This document shows positions 1 to 9,955 of a DNA stretch of 64,000 bases, piece by piece. Each line of letters begins with the position of its first letter. Within the stretch, counting starts at the first letter, position 1. The position numbers were made by a program, and so were the translations under genes. The stretch is from Pomphorhynchus laevis (Eukaryota > Acanthocephala > Palaeacanthocephala > Echinorhynchida > Pomphorhynchidae). Under the pieces are notes generated by a model. The model saw nothing but the letters and a program-made list of their open reading frames with translations, was not told the DNA's origin and ran no database searches. The stretch is taken from positions 1 to 64,000 of the forward strand of contig WNNJ02003016.1 in the NCBI GenBank assembly GCA_012934845.2, written 5' to 3'.

Positions 1-66
1 TTAATCTTAAAATAAAAAATTTATATTTGCTGCAAATGTAAAAGAAATTGTTATCATTTAATAAAC

Positions 67-324
67 CATCATTTGGTCGGCTTCATAAATTATCCCCGTG
101 TGAATTCTTTAATCCTAGATGCAGCACTGTACACTACAATCAGCGTAGGTGGACCTCATCAGCAGTGAGCCTACGCCTACCTTTCGTGTTTCGGTCCTTT
201 AACACGAAAGGTAGGCGTAGGCTCACTGCTGATGAGGTCCACCTACGCTGATTGTAGTGTACAGTGCTGCATCTAGGATTAAAGACTTCACACGAGGATA
301 ATTTATGAAGCCGACCAAATGATG
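67..324. repeat. Long near-perfect inverted repeat (fold-back element)
   Basis: Bases 67-190 are almost exactly the reverse complement of 201-324, with a 10-base spacer centred at 195.5. A few mismatches lie in the outer half of the arms. Transcribed, it would form a hairpin of about 120 bp. No coding region is convincing: the short ORFs on the two strands are the same arm read twice. It could be a fold-back or MITE-type DNA element. No target duplication was identified. Confidence 0.85.
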
Positions 325-1010
325 ATACTCGCTCGTGTATGCAATTATTCATTCTATTTAATAAACCATTTATTTAATAAAAATGAAATAATTCACATTT
401 GTTTGTGGCCTCTTTGCACACTTGCAACTGTGAATATATGTCAACAACAAATAGGGAAAACTATTGAACTGATCGAGTCGCTTTGTAAAACTTTTTGTAA
501 TGCATGATTGTATCGGAGACGGATAGGCAATCAATATCTCTCACTTTGTTATGTGATATAGCTTTTAGAGGTAACCTATATAAATATAGCGTTTATATTT
601 AAATAAAATTACTCGATTAAAATTGTATTATATTTCTGCAAGTATGTGTAGAAATAAATGCCGCTTGAACTTACCTTATTTGAACAATCGCGATTTGCTT
701 TAAAATCGTTATGATAATTATATCATATCCATTATATAGAACTTTGATAATAATATGTTCAAATTGTCGAGATTATTTTATGTTTTTATTGGTTCAATTG
801 TCAAGTGAGTTATATAATTTTATAGTATTATAATATAAAATTTTATATCATTTTAAATAATATGCTATTTATATAAGATAATACACTTAACGTTCTTAAT
901 TAATTATTTATAATTATTAATTCTGAAATAATTTAATAATTTAAATAATTAAAATTAATTATATATTATTTAATACTGATTAATTATTTATTTATAAGAT
1001 AAATAAGATA
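325..1010. other. A+T-rich stretch, no gene seen
   Basis: No ORF with recognisable protein content and no clear repeat structure. A 62-codon ORF at 319-507 has no identifiable features and is not reported as a gene. Confidence 0.5.
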
Positions 1011-1017
1011 TTTTCAA

Positions 1018-1126
1018 GATACGTAGACTCGGTTATCTGATCTTATTCATTAACCTTATATTCTGAATGCTTGTACCAATGGTTTGATGGTTATGAATCA
1101 GATCAGCTAACAAAGTCTACGCATTT
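1018..1126. repeat. Small fold-back built from the tail-end motif GTAGACTC..CTGATC
   Basis: ACGTAGACTCGGTTATCTGATC at the left faces GATCAGATCAGCTAACAAAGTCTACG at the right, separated by about 60 bases. The same motif ends several Penelope-tail modules (near 9830, 31800, 34375, 46150, 46545 and 47130), so this is probably two such ends facing each other. Confidence 0.55.
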
Positions 1127-1279
1127 TAAATTATTTATAAGTTAAAAAAATATTTCTAAATAAAATTTTAATAATTTAATCAAAAATTAATAATTGCTAT
1201 ATAAAAAAAAGATTTATTTTGACGTGGCAAATGCGTGCCAGCGCACGCTTACATGACCACAACAAAACAAAACTGTGAA

Positions 1280-2895
1280 TCAGGTGTCGAGAAGGTGTGA
1301 ACGGAGGAGGTGTTTGAATGTGATAAAGGAGGGGGCGCGGCGGACGTCGAGAGGGAGTTGATTCCATGCGAGTGAGGCGGTAACGAGGAAGGATCGGAGA
1401 CCGTAGTTGTTGGAGTAATTAGGAACGTGGAGTAAGAGGGTATGACAGAAACGAAGCGATAGCAAGGTGGGGCGAGTATCGTCTAAGAATTGAAAGTTGA
1501 TGAACGATGGGGAGCCGACAGCGATGAGACGAAAAGTAACGAGAAGAAGGCGGAGTTTGATGCGGATGTGGATGGTGGGCCAGGAGAGTTGGGCAAGATA
1601 TGTGGATGTGTGGTCGAAGCGATGGAGACGAAAGAGCACTCGAACGGTGGTGTTTATTATTCGTTGTAGAGGTAGGATGATGGATTTTATAGAATTGACG
1701 AAAAGGCAAAGGCAGTAATCGATTTTAGGGAAAAGAAGCGATGAAAGAAGAGACATACATGAATGGAAGTCAATAAAGCGGCGGATACGGCGGATGTCAC
1801 GGAGAATTAAGTTAGATGAGCGGACCTTGTCACGGACGAAGGGTTTAAGGGAAAGGTGATCATCGAAATGGAAGCCTAAGAAAGTGAGATTGTGGACTAT
1901 GGGGATGATCGATGAGGCCAAAGATACAGTGAGAGGAGATATGTTTGGTTTACGGGGGAGTATCCACATTTTTTTGGACATGTCGGGGTTTAGAACGAGA
2001 TGGAGATTGGAGAGACGTTTGCAGATAGAAGAAAGACAGTTGGAGGCAGAAATGCCGATATCATGTATGCGATGTACGGGTGCATGAGCATAGATTGGAA
2101 TGTCATCGACGTATTGCATGACCTTAAAGGAGTAAGGTTTGATAAACGGAGATAGATCGCCAAGCAGAAGAGAGAAAAGCAGGGGACCTAGGACTGAACC
2201 TTGTGGGACCCCGCAAAAAATAGGGATGGGAGGGAAGGATGATGAATTAGAACAGACGCGAAAGGAACGGTCGGATAGATATGAGGCGAACCATGCTACG
2301 GAGGAGGAAGAAAAGCCGTAATCATAACGAAGCCGAGAAAGGAGGACGGAGTGGTCGACAATGTCGAATGCAGAGGAGAGGTCGAGGGAGATGATAACAC
2401 TATATAGAGCCTTGTCTCGAGAAATGAGTAAGTCGTTGTACACTTTTATGCATGCGATTTCTGTCGAGTGATTAGAGCGGAAAGCGGATTGGAAAGGATG
2501 GTAGAGATTGGATGAGGAGAGATAAGCGTTGATCTGTATTAAGATGAGGCGTTCTAAGAGCTTAAAAGAATGGGGCGATAGCTAGAAGGAAGGGAGGGGT
2601 CGAGCTATTGTTTCTTAAGGAGGGGACGAACGATTGCGGATTTCCAGTGTGAAGGGAAGATACGATTGCGGATGGACACGTTAAACAAGGTTGTGAGAAA
2701 TGGGGATATCGATGAGCATATGGATTTAAGTATGTTGGTAGGCAGGGGATCGGCAGATGAGGTTTTGCTTGGCAAGGACATGAGAACTGAAGAAACTTCG
2801 GGAGGTGAGACAGGGAGAAGATGAAAGAGTTCCGGAAGGATGATGCTAGACTGGGCAGAGTGGGATAGGATGGAGACCGGGGTGTGAGATAGCAA
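1280..2895 (-). pseudogene. LINE reverse transcriptase (broken)
   Basis: The open part at 1280-2443 (387 codons) holds RT motifs in order: LDLSSAFDIVDH, GVPQGSVLGPLLF, and a YVDD box (QYVDDIPIY), followed by the C-terminal region ending FKHLLRSHLLDT. The N-terminal RT part (PSKTSSADPLPTNILK, KSAIVRPLLKK) lies at 2605-2895 in another frame. A deletion near 2578 relative to the copy at 42.7 kb accounts for the frame break. The duplicate copy has QYADDILIY, so this copy's V at that site may be a private change. A working RT would copy the element's RNA at a nicked target; this copy cannot make the complete protein. Confidence 0.85.
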
Positions 2896-3144
2896 CGTGG
2901 ATACTTTAGTCTGGATAAATGACGAATAATCATTGGCATTGATGTTGCACGGCGATGCGAAGCGAGCAAGGATTGAGTTAAAAGTATGCCAGAGAGTCTT
3001 AGAATTGAATAAAGTGATGATTTTATGCTGCCAGAAGGAGTTGCATTTGGTACGTAGTAGGTTGAGATGAGACCGGCGAAGAGCAAGATATGAATTACGG
3101 AAAGACGGAGTGATCGAGCGAAAATGACGTCTGAGAGAGCGATG

Positions 3145-3807
3145 CTAGACTCGAAAAGCATGTCGGAGTCGACGCTTTGATAGTAGGCATTGGATGTCAA
3201 ACCATGGGGCACGGTGCAAGCGACGGTGTGGGTGAGACTTGAAGGGCAAGAGAATATCGAGAGTGGATGTGAGTTCAGAGTCGAAAAGAAAGGCGAGATC
3301 GTGAGGAGATGAATATGTTATTGTGGGTAATGATATAGACGATTTGAGTAAGGCAGAGCGGAGAAGGGAGAGGTCAAGATTTCTCCAAGGGCGACGTAGG
3401 ATTGTAGGTGTGTGAGGAGGGGTGTGGTTGTGAGTGAGATCAAGGGTGATAAGAAAGTGATCGGATAGACCAGGATCAGAGATGGACAGTGAGGTGTAGG
3501 CAGCAAAATGATCGGGGACAGCGATGATGTCGAGTGCCCCACCAAGTATATGTGTGGGGGCAGTGGAGATTAGTTTGTAATTGTAGTTGGATAGAATGTT
3601 GATGAACCGGATGGAATCCGTGGAAGAGGGGCGGTCTAGGCGGATATTGAAGTCGCCTAGAACGAGTGAAGGGATTGAGGACAAAGAACAATGAGAAAGG
3701 AGGTCAGCGAGTTCGGTAAAAAATAAGGCTGTAGGAGCTGATGAACCAGGACGGTATACAATGGCGAGATCTAGAGTGATCGGATTAGAATAACGACAAG
3801 TGAGCAA
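3145..3807 (-). pseudogene. LINE endonuclease domain (EEP), partial
   Basis: A 220-codon minus-strand reading contains GDFNIRLD, APTHILGGALDIIAV and DPGLSDHFLITLDL, the conserved core and C-terminal blocks of the exonuclease-endonuclease-phosphatase domain used by LINEs to nick target DNA. The N-terminal catalytic blocks are missing because the element is truncated at about 3895. It is the upstream part of the same polyprotein as the RT at 1280-2895. Confidence 0.8.
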
Positions 3808-3899
3808 TTCAAAAGAGCAAGGACTGAAAGGGGGATTGATTTTGCGAAGAGACGCGGGGTGACGCGTGAATGCGACGATGTCGCCACGACATCGTCATT

Positions 3900-5840
3900 G
3901 TTGTTTTATATGATTGTTATATAAGATTTTATATAATTTTCATCAAGTTAAAATAAAAAAATTGAAATTTAAAATAAAAATCAAATTTTATGAATTGAAT
4001 AATAAACAACAGACGATGTACAAAAACGATGTATAAGAATAATGATTAAAGGTCATCATGAAGAATTGCTATGCTATCTGGTTTCGGCCGTTATTCCTCA
4101 ACTCAACATTGCAGCGGGGCCAAATGCATGCTAGTGACGTATTTCCTCGGTGAAAACATATTTTTTTTAGCTTTATAATAATTAAATAATAAATAATAAT
4201 TCATATCAAGTTAAAATTTTAAATTTAATTTAAGATAAAAGTCAAGTAATAAGTTAAATAATAAATAATATAAGATTTTTATAATTTATATCAAGTTAAA
4301 TTGAAAATTGAAATTTAAAATAAGTCAATTTAAATGGATTAGCTAATAAATAATATACGATTTATAAATAAATAAAAAATAAATAAATAAAATAAATAAA
4401 TAAAAATAATAATGCTAAATCAATAAGTCAAAATTTAATAATTATTTAATAAATAACAAATAATTGTTAGATAAGATTTTATAAAATTTATATAAAGTTA
4501 AAAAATAATGCTAAATCAAAATTTATTAATAAATAATTATAAAAATAAATAATTTTTGTGTAGGATTTTATATCAAGTTAAAATAAAATATTAGATTTTT
4601 ATAAAATCTGTTTATAAATAAAATGCATCTATTATAGGATACAAATGACGTATTTCCTCTAATGAAATTTTATTTTTAAATGTATTCTAAAATAATAAAT
4701 AATTTTTATAAGATTCTATAGGATTCGACGATAAAAGAGAGCAATTAATGGAAAGCACTGACGTTGATGCATTAGAAGAACTTCTTGAAGACCTTTAAAT
4801 ATATTATGCTTTAATATATAAGATCTATATGCCAAATTAATGTAATTATTAATGTGATAATTAATAAATAACAGATGATCAGATCAGCCAACTCAATATA
4901 AGTATTTTATTAAAAATAATTCTAAATAAAATTCAAATAATTAAATAATAAATACTAAATAATTATACATAAATAATTGTTATGTAAGATTTTATATAAT
5001 TTATATCAAGTTAAAATAGAATCTTGAAATTTAAAATAAAAATCAATTTTAATGAATTGAATAATAAATAACAGACGATTTATCAGAATAAGGATTAAAG
5101 GCCACCAGGAAGAACTGCTATGTTATCAGGTTTCATACCCTAGTCTCGATCTAGCATAGCAGCGAGGTCAAATACGCCACTGAACAATTAATGATATGCA
5201 AGTAACTAAGGACACATAAACCTTTGCATTTCTCACGTTATCTAAAACCCTAATCATCTAATTTTTAGGCGCGTATATGGAGAAATGTGAAACAAAAAAT
5301 ATCTACAATGTAGAAGGAAGATCCAATATTTTAGAATATCTTGTTAAATATTAAATATATTTCTTTTTTTTAAATAAACGTCATTTTTATGAATTGACTA
5401 ATAAATAACAGACGTTGTATCAGAATAAGGATTAGAGGTCATCAGTAGGATGATATCAGTAGGTATTATTGCATTATTATGTTATTTTGGATTCGAATAT
5501 AGTTTTATTTAATAATTAAATAAACGTCATTTTTATAAATTGACTAATAAATAACAGACGTTGTATACGAATAAGGATCAGATGTCATGAGGAGGAACTG
5601 ATTATCGTTCCTCCTTTCAATTTCTAATATTAAATTCCTAAATTTAATATTTAAAATAAAAAAATTTTAATTTTATTATTTTAATTATTTTTAATTTTTA
5701 TTTATAATAAGTTAAAATAAGAACTTGAAATTTTAAATAAACTTTTTGACTAATAAATAACAGACGATGTATAATATTAAAGATTAGAAGTCATCAGGAG
5801 GAACTGCTTTGCTGTCAGGTTTTGGCCTCTATTCCTCGAC
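3900..5840 (-). repeat. Cluster of Penelope-tail modules (minus orientation)
   Basis: At least five copies of the 3' tail seen after the Penelope-like RT at 9480-9840 lie here in reverse: about 4040-4150, 5080-5185, 5400-5460, 5560-5615 and 5755-5840. Each carries the ATAACAGACG box, the CATCAGGAGGAACTGC-type box and, where complete, the two arms of the candidate pseudoknot. The intervening DNA is A+T-rich and holds no gene other than the captured exon piece at about 4727-4798. Confidence 0.7.
4727..4798 (+). pseudogene. Captured 3' end of the long gene's last exon, copy 1
   Basis: The bases encode REQLMESTDVDALEELLEDL and a stop, identical to the C-terminus of the exon at 23089-23423 but on the opposite strand. 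The downstream sequence also matches that gene's 3' flank for several hundred bases. The rest of the gene is absent, so this is a copied fragment and not a gene. Confidence 0.85.
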
Positions 5841-7150
5841 CCAGTATAATAAGCTATGATTTATAGTTACCGATTTGTATATTATTAAAGTTGATTGATC
5901 GTAATCAATCAATTGGTGTTATGCACGCATAAATTGGCAAGGTATACTTGATGAGGGACATGCTGGAAGCGTTTTTCTAGCATGTATATACATAAGGACA
6001 TATGGTATTGTTTTAAGTTAAGTTCTTTAGTTTTTATGGAAACTTAAACACTTTTCCGGGCCGGTGTATGTCAAATTTTTTATATAAGCAGGAATCATGA
6101 TCACGTTAGTGCATCGCATAATGATAATCACATAAAAGTTAGGCATACGTCACTTGGAAGGTAATATTTGTCTACATATTGTCAAAGTATTTGTTGACTA
6201 TTTTACCAAGTTTATCTAGGTCGGAATAGGGAATAAACTATATAGTTATTATAGGAACGAAGAAGAAAATATCCTTTATTTGATAAAAAAACATTTGATA
6301 ATAAATACTATAACCAAATATTTCATTTCAAATATATATTTATTATAGAAACTAAGAAGGTATCCTTTATTTGATAAAAATTATCAAATAAATTTATCCT
6401 TTATTATAGTTATTATAGGAACGAAGAAAATATCCTTTATTTGATAAAAATTATCAAATAAATTTATCCTTTAAGATTGTGGTTATAGTATTTATTAGGG
6501 AATAAACTTTTGACATATTCAAGTTTATTATTTCGTATTAGCGATTATGTCAACATTTTTTTCGTGCATTTCCTTTACAGAAAATGATAGAAGAAAATAA
6601 GAGATTAATAAAAAGGGCATATTGTTGCGGTAGTAAGATGGGTCTGAATCAAATAGTAGAACATCAACTGGTAATTATAGAAATTAGAAAATGGGATTAA
6701 ATCGAAACAGTGTAGACGTATATTCGACAAATTGTCGATACTTTGCCAATGATTTCAGGAGAAGACGTGGATAAAGCTAAGTAGCAACTTAGACGGACCT
6801 TCATGTTAACAAGTTTGTATTCAAGTCAACTAGCAAGCCTAATTTCGAACTACTTCTCTTATGAAGAAAGCTTGAATATCAAGTGAAATTCTGATTTAAT
6901 TTAGTTATAATTCGAATTGAATTTTATTTTTTTTGTATTAGAATTTAAAAAATAAACCTGCATTTATAATTCTAATTGTAATAAGTAAATATTCTTAATA
7001 CCAAGTGTATTACTCAAACAATTTATACAAATTTAAGTATAAGTTATAAAATATTATTCAATACTCTCCAATATTAAGAAATATTTAAATATTTTTAGAA
7101 TTGAATAACCGTTATAAACGTGTCGAAATTTAGGTTGTACAAAATTAAAT
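5841..7150. repeat. A+T-rich DNA with a short local repeat (about 6235-6480)
   Basis: Between 6235 and 6480 a block reading TATTATAGGAACGAAGAA followed by ATATCCTTTATTTGATAAAA is repeated about three times. The same block forms the outer ends of the fold-back element at 33605-33918, so this is probably a broken relative. The remainder shows no gene. Confidence 0.5.
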
Positions 7151-7192
7151 TTATTGTTATTATTGAAGCCAGACGCGGAAGAACGGTAGCAA

Positions 7193-7274
7193 GTACCGTT
7201 TCGTCATCACAATGAATCATCAGTGCCAGATCTCATCCACTACTGGATGCAGAGGAGGACTGGCAGACGGCACA
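7193..7274 (-). ncRNA. Hammerhead ribozyme-like fold, type III topology
   Basis: Read on the minus strand: stem III 5' arm GUGCCG, cleavage triplet GUC, stem I (UGCCAG pairing with CUGGCA, closed by a longer hairpin), core CUGAUGA, a short stem II (..UC/GA..), GAAA, then stem III 3' arm CGGUAC. All core bases are the canonical ones. The first pair of stem II is mismatched (U facing C), which may weaken it. Topology and pairings are seen in the sequence; activity is not known. Confidence 0.7.
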
Positions 7275-7721
7275 CGAGTCATGTGTATGAAGTACCAGAA
7301 AGATTTCTGGTAACATCACATTAAGTGCTAAACCAGCACCACTATTGCTTCACCAAATAGGATCATTAGCAAAAGCACTGACAAATGCTCAGGTCTCTTG
7401 AATATCGGCTAACTTAAATCATGAATCTCAAAAGAGAGTGAGACCAATCCGCGTGAAATACGTTGTTATCATTGAAGTCAGACGCGGAAGAACGGTAGCA
7501 AGTACCGTTTCGTTATCATTGAAGCAAGGGACGGAAGATCACGCGGATTAATCTCACTCTCTTTTGAGATTCATGATTTAAGTTAGTTGATATTCAAGAG
7601 ACCTGAGCATTTGCCAGTGCTTATGCTAATGATCCTATTTGATGAAGCAGTAGTGGTGCTGGTTTAGCACTCAATGTGAAGTTACCAGAAATATTTCTGG
7701 TACTTTATACACATGACTCGT

Positions 7722-7802
7722 GTACCGTCTGCCAGTCCTCCTCTGCATCCAGTAGTGGGAGGGATCTGATACTGATGAGTCGTTGTGATGACTAAACGGT
7801 AC
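7722..7802 (+). ncRNA. Hammerhead ribozyme-like fold, core mutated
   Basis: The same layout on the plus strand: GUACCG, GUC, stem I, CUGAUGA, stem II GUC/GAC, then UAAA where GAAA is expected, then CGGUAC. Stem III (GUACCG with CGGUAC) and stem II are perfect. The G-to-U change at the GAAA box (position G12) predicts loss of self-cleavage. Confidence 0.65.
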
Positions 7803-8231
7803 TTGCTACCGTTCTTCCGCGTCTGGCTTCAATGATAACAACGTATTTCACGCGAATTGGTCTCACTCTCTTTTGAGAAATTAAATTTGTTAAAAAATAT
7901 CAATAAAAAAACTGAATTTAAATGTTATAACATAAAATTAACTATAAATAAATATCTATGATAGTTATTGCTATCTAAATGATGAAGCATTACCATAACA
8001 TTGCCATATTCGTTTTCAGATGACACGTGACTGAGTTAACAACTCTATAAGACAGTGGTTTCAATCACTGTCTCAGCAAATTAGTGTGCCGCTAAGAAAT
8101 TGTAAGCGAATGTAAGTATTCATTATTTGACTAAAAAAATGTAAACGGAGATAGAAAATATATTTTCTACCTTTGATAAAGCTAGTAATAACTTTGTCTT
8201 CATATGCAAAAAGCTTTATTATGATATACTA

Positions 8232-9473
8232 ATGAAAGAGGTTAATTCTAATGATTTAAATGTAAATCCAGCATATGAACGTAGTGAGTTGAGTTTAGAA
8301 TCAATTATTACAAGTCACTGTTCTATAATGGATAAAAAGGGTATAAAGGTTGAATTAGATAATAAAACTATACCTATATTATATTGGAATCCAAAATTAC
8401 ATAAAAATCCAATAAAACCTAGGTTCATATGTAGTGCGTTTAAATGTACATTAAAACCACTTTCTGTTTATATGAATAAAATGCTTAAAGTAATTAAAGC
8501 ACATTTTAAAAAATATTGCAAGGTAATCGAAATTAATACTGGTATAAAACACTATTTCAGTATTAATTCTACAAAAGAATTTTTAGAACAGACAAAAGGA
8601 ATAAATTTTCAAAATATAAATACATACGATTTTAGTACGCTTTATACAAATCTAGATTTAGTAGATATTAAAGAAGCGTTAGTAAAATTAATTAATCTTA
8701 TATTCGGAAAAAGATATACATATATATGTTATAATAATTATAACGCCTATCTAACAAAAATTAAACCATCAAATAAATATAAATATATGGATAAAATTGA
8801 ATTAATAGAATCCTTAAATATTTTGATAAATCAAAATTATTTAAAAGTAGGGACATCTATATTTAGACAAGTAAAAGGTGTTCCAATGGGTGGTAATAGT
8901 AGCCCAATTATAGCTGACTTGTTTTTAAGCTTTATAGAATATGAATTTGTTCATAACTGTGTAAAAACTAAATCTAAACAATATAAATATATGAAATATA
9001 TGTTTCGATACATTGATGATATATGTGTATTTAATTCTAATAATTTTTATTCAATTAGTGAGCACATTTATCCAGAAAGCCTTATTCTTAACAAAACCAA
9101 TATTAATGATAAAGAAGGTGTATATCTAGATATGAACATTAAATTAACATTAACTAAAACTACTATTAATTTATATCGTAAAGATGACATATTTAAATTT
9201 ACAAGAAACATATTTTTGCATGAGCATTCATGCATACCATATAATATAAAATATAATACATTAAATAATGAAATTTTAAGAATTGCAACAATATGTAATG
9301 ATATTGGCTTTCTTAAAAATCATTTAAATAATTTAATAGATACATATTTTAAACTAGGTTACTATAAAAATAACATCAAGCAGAAAATAGTAAAATATAT
9401 AAATCAACACAATAATATAAAGAATAAATTTAAACTCTTAAGTGGCAAATTTTTATGGATGAATAATAAATAA
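8232..9473 (+). CDS. Penelope-like reverse transcriptase (C-terminal 413 residues)
   Basis: An RNA-directed DNA polymerase that would copy element RNA at a chromosomal end or nick. Motifs in order: NPKLHKNPIKPRFI (54-66), YDFSTLYTNL (132-141), GVPMGGNSSPIIADLF (216-231) and the catalytic YIDD (260-263), then GVYLDMNI (296-303) and the thumb-like region (330-395). The order and spacing fit Penelope-like RTs and not LINEs or LTR elements. The ORF stops at residue 413, soon after the thumb, with no GIY-YIG endonuclease (Cys/His block or GIY-YIG motif) after it. The listed start is the first Met in a frame that is open upstream, so it is an artefact of 5' truncation. The clade (EN-less, as in Athena or Coprina) is an inference. 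Confidence 0.85.
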   Translation: MKEVNSNDLNVNPAYERSELSLESIITSHCSIMDKKGIKVELDNKTIPILYWNPKLHKNPIKPRFICSAFKCTLKPLSVYMNKMLKVIKAHFKKYCKVIEINTGIKHYFSINSTKEFLEQTKGINFQNINTYDFSTLYTNLDLVDIKEALVKLINLIFGKRYTYICYNNYNAYLTKIKPSNKYKYMDKIELIESLNILINQNYLKVGTSIFRQVKGVPMGGNSSPIIADLFLSFIEYEFVHNCVKTKSKQYKYMKYMFRYIDDICVFNSNNFYSISEHIYPESLILNKTNINDKEGVYLDMNIKLTLTKTTINLYRKDDIFKFTRNIFLHEHSCIPYNIKYNTLNNEILRIATICNDIGFLKNHLNNLIDTYFKLGYYKNNIKQKIVKYINQHNNIKNKFKLLSGKFLWMNNK

Positions 9474-9479
9474 TATACT

Positions 9480-9842
9480 TTGCATTAGAATAAGATACTA
9501 GATAGTTATTTCAGAGGAAATACATCATTAGCATGTATTTGGCCCCGCTGCTATGTTGGGTAGAGGAGTTAGGGGCCGAAACCTGATAGCATAGCAGTTC
9601 CTCCTGATGACCTCTAATTCTTATTCTGATACAACGTCTGTTATTTATTAGTCAATTCATAAAAATGACGTTTATTTTAAATTTTATTTTTTATTTTTAT
9701 TTTTTAACTTGATTAAAATTATAGAAAATCTAAAAACAATTATTAATTTTATTATTTAATTATTAAATTTTGATTTAGCATTATTATGTTTTGTTTATTT
9801 TATAATTATATAACAATACGTAGACTCAGTTAGCTGATTTAA
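9480..9842 (+). repeat. Penelope 3' tail with candidate pseudoknot (reference copy)
   Basis: After the RT stop comes an 8-bp hairpin (AAATACAT/ATGTATTT, about 9519-9541). Then four interleaved arms follow: GGCCCC, GCTGCTATG, GGGGCC, CATAGCAGT (about 9542-9599). First pairs with third (6 bp) and second with fourth (9 bp), giving an H-type pseudoknot. A further possible pairing joins GTTAGGGG to CCTCTAAT. The tail continues through CTGATGACCTC and the CGTCTGTTATTTATTAGTCA box and ends at the GTAGACTCAGTTAGCTGAT motif. Many copies recur alone in the window. Confidence 0.65.
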
Positions 9843-9955
9843 TTTTTAACTTTATATTTTTTTTCTACCTCCGGCTTGTGTGCCGCAATAAATTTTAAAA
9901 GTTTCATAGTGTGTCGCCCTGTAAATAAAAAAGGTTGGGAACCACTGCTATAAGA

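Larger units (their letters stand above)
1205..3895 (-). mobile_element. CR1/L2-like LINE, 5'-truncated, copy 1
   Basis: Minus-strand non-LTR retrotransposon fragment carrying the end of an apurinic-type (EEP) endonuclease, a reverse transcriptase and the C-terminal region. The element is more G+C-rich than its surroundings. It is cut off at its 5' side inside the endonuclease near 3895, beyond which A+T-rich duplicated sequence follows. The clade is inferred from the endonuclease block (GDFNIRLD, PTH, LSDHF) and the C-terminal FKHLLRSHLL ending, both typical of the CR1/L2 group. It is not intact: the coding region is spread over more than one frame. Confidence 0.85.
1205..5355. repeat. Large duplicated block, copy 1 (partner 41415-45590)
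   Basis: This block matches 41415-45590 base for base over long runs and in the same orientation. It contains a 5'-truncated LINE, Penelope-tail modules, a piece of the last exon of the long minus-strand gene and that gene's 3' flank. Both copies share the same LINE truncation point near 3895/44115, so the block was duplicated as a unit rather than by two independent LINE insertions. The copies differ by scattered substitutions and a small deletion near 2578 in this copy. Confidence 0.85.
7163..7885. repeat. Inverted pair of hammerhead-repeat units
   Basis: A minus-strand unit (7163-7436), a short partial unit (about 7437-7535) and a plus-strand unit (7536-7885) face each other. They share long blocks with the 322-bp units at 48-51 kb, such as GCATTTGCCAGTGCTT, GCTGGTTTAGCACTC and GTCCTCCTCTGCAT. 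They are therefore diverged dispersed members of the same family. Each unit carries a hammerhead-like fold, listed separately. Confidence 0.8.
8172..9842 (+). mobile_element. Penelope-like element, 5'-truncated
   Basis: From about 8172 the sequence matches the internal part of the Penelope-like N-terminal ORF at 10803-11921 (GATAAAGCTAGTAATAACTT), continues through the complete RT core and ends in the repeated 3' tail at 9480-9842. The 5' half is missing. It lies inside the hAT element. Near-identity of its 3' half to the fragment at 31086-31815 suggests recent activity of the family. Confidence 0.85.
8053..9947. mobile_element. Non-autonomous hAT element with 8-bp target duplication, split by a Penelope insertion
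   Basis: The left end begins CAGTGGTTTCAA and the right end finishes GGTTGGGAACCACTG, whose reverse complement starts CAGTGGTTCCCAACC, a classic hAT terminus. Both ends carry GTGTGCCGC a short distance inside. The element is flanked on both sides by the identical octamer CTATAAGA (8045-8052 and 9948-9955), the 8-bp duplication expected of hAT. Only about 120 bases at each end are hAT sequence; the middle is the later Penelope-like insertion. No transposase is present. Confidence 0.85.

Noticed and set aside
215-250. CTGATGAGGTCC inside the first fold-back as a hammerhead core
   Set aside because: No GAAA box or matching stem II arm follows; the bases are simply part of the long hairpin.
1497-2321. 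Plus-strand ORFs over the LINE (1497-1718, 1884-2087, 2139-2321) and their twins at 41674-41925 and 42346-42528
   Set aside because: They are antisense shadows of the RT; composition follows the opposite strand's codons and no motif is seen.
9560-9615. A hammerhead ribozyme in the Penelope tail, because GAAAC and CTGATGA occur close together on one strand
   Set aside because: GAAA precedes CUGAUGA. In a type II reading only about 20 bases would have to hold both stem III and stem I, and two unpaired C residues sit between the possible stem II and GAAA. The pseudoknot explains the arms better.
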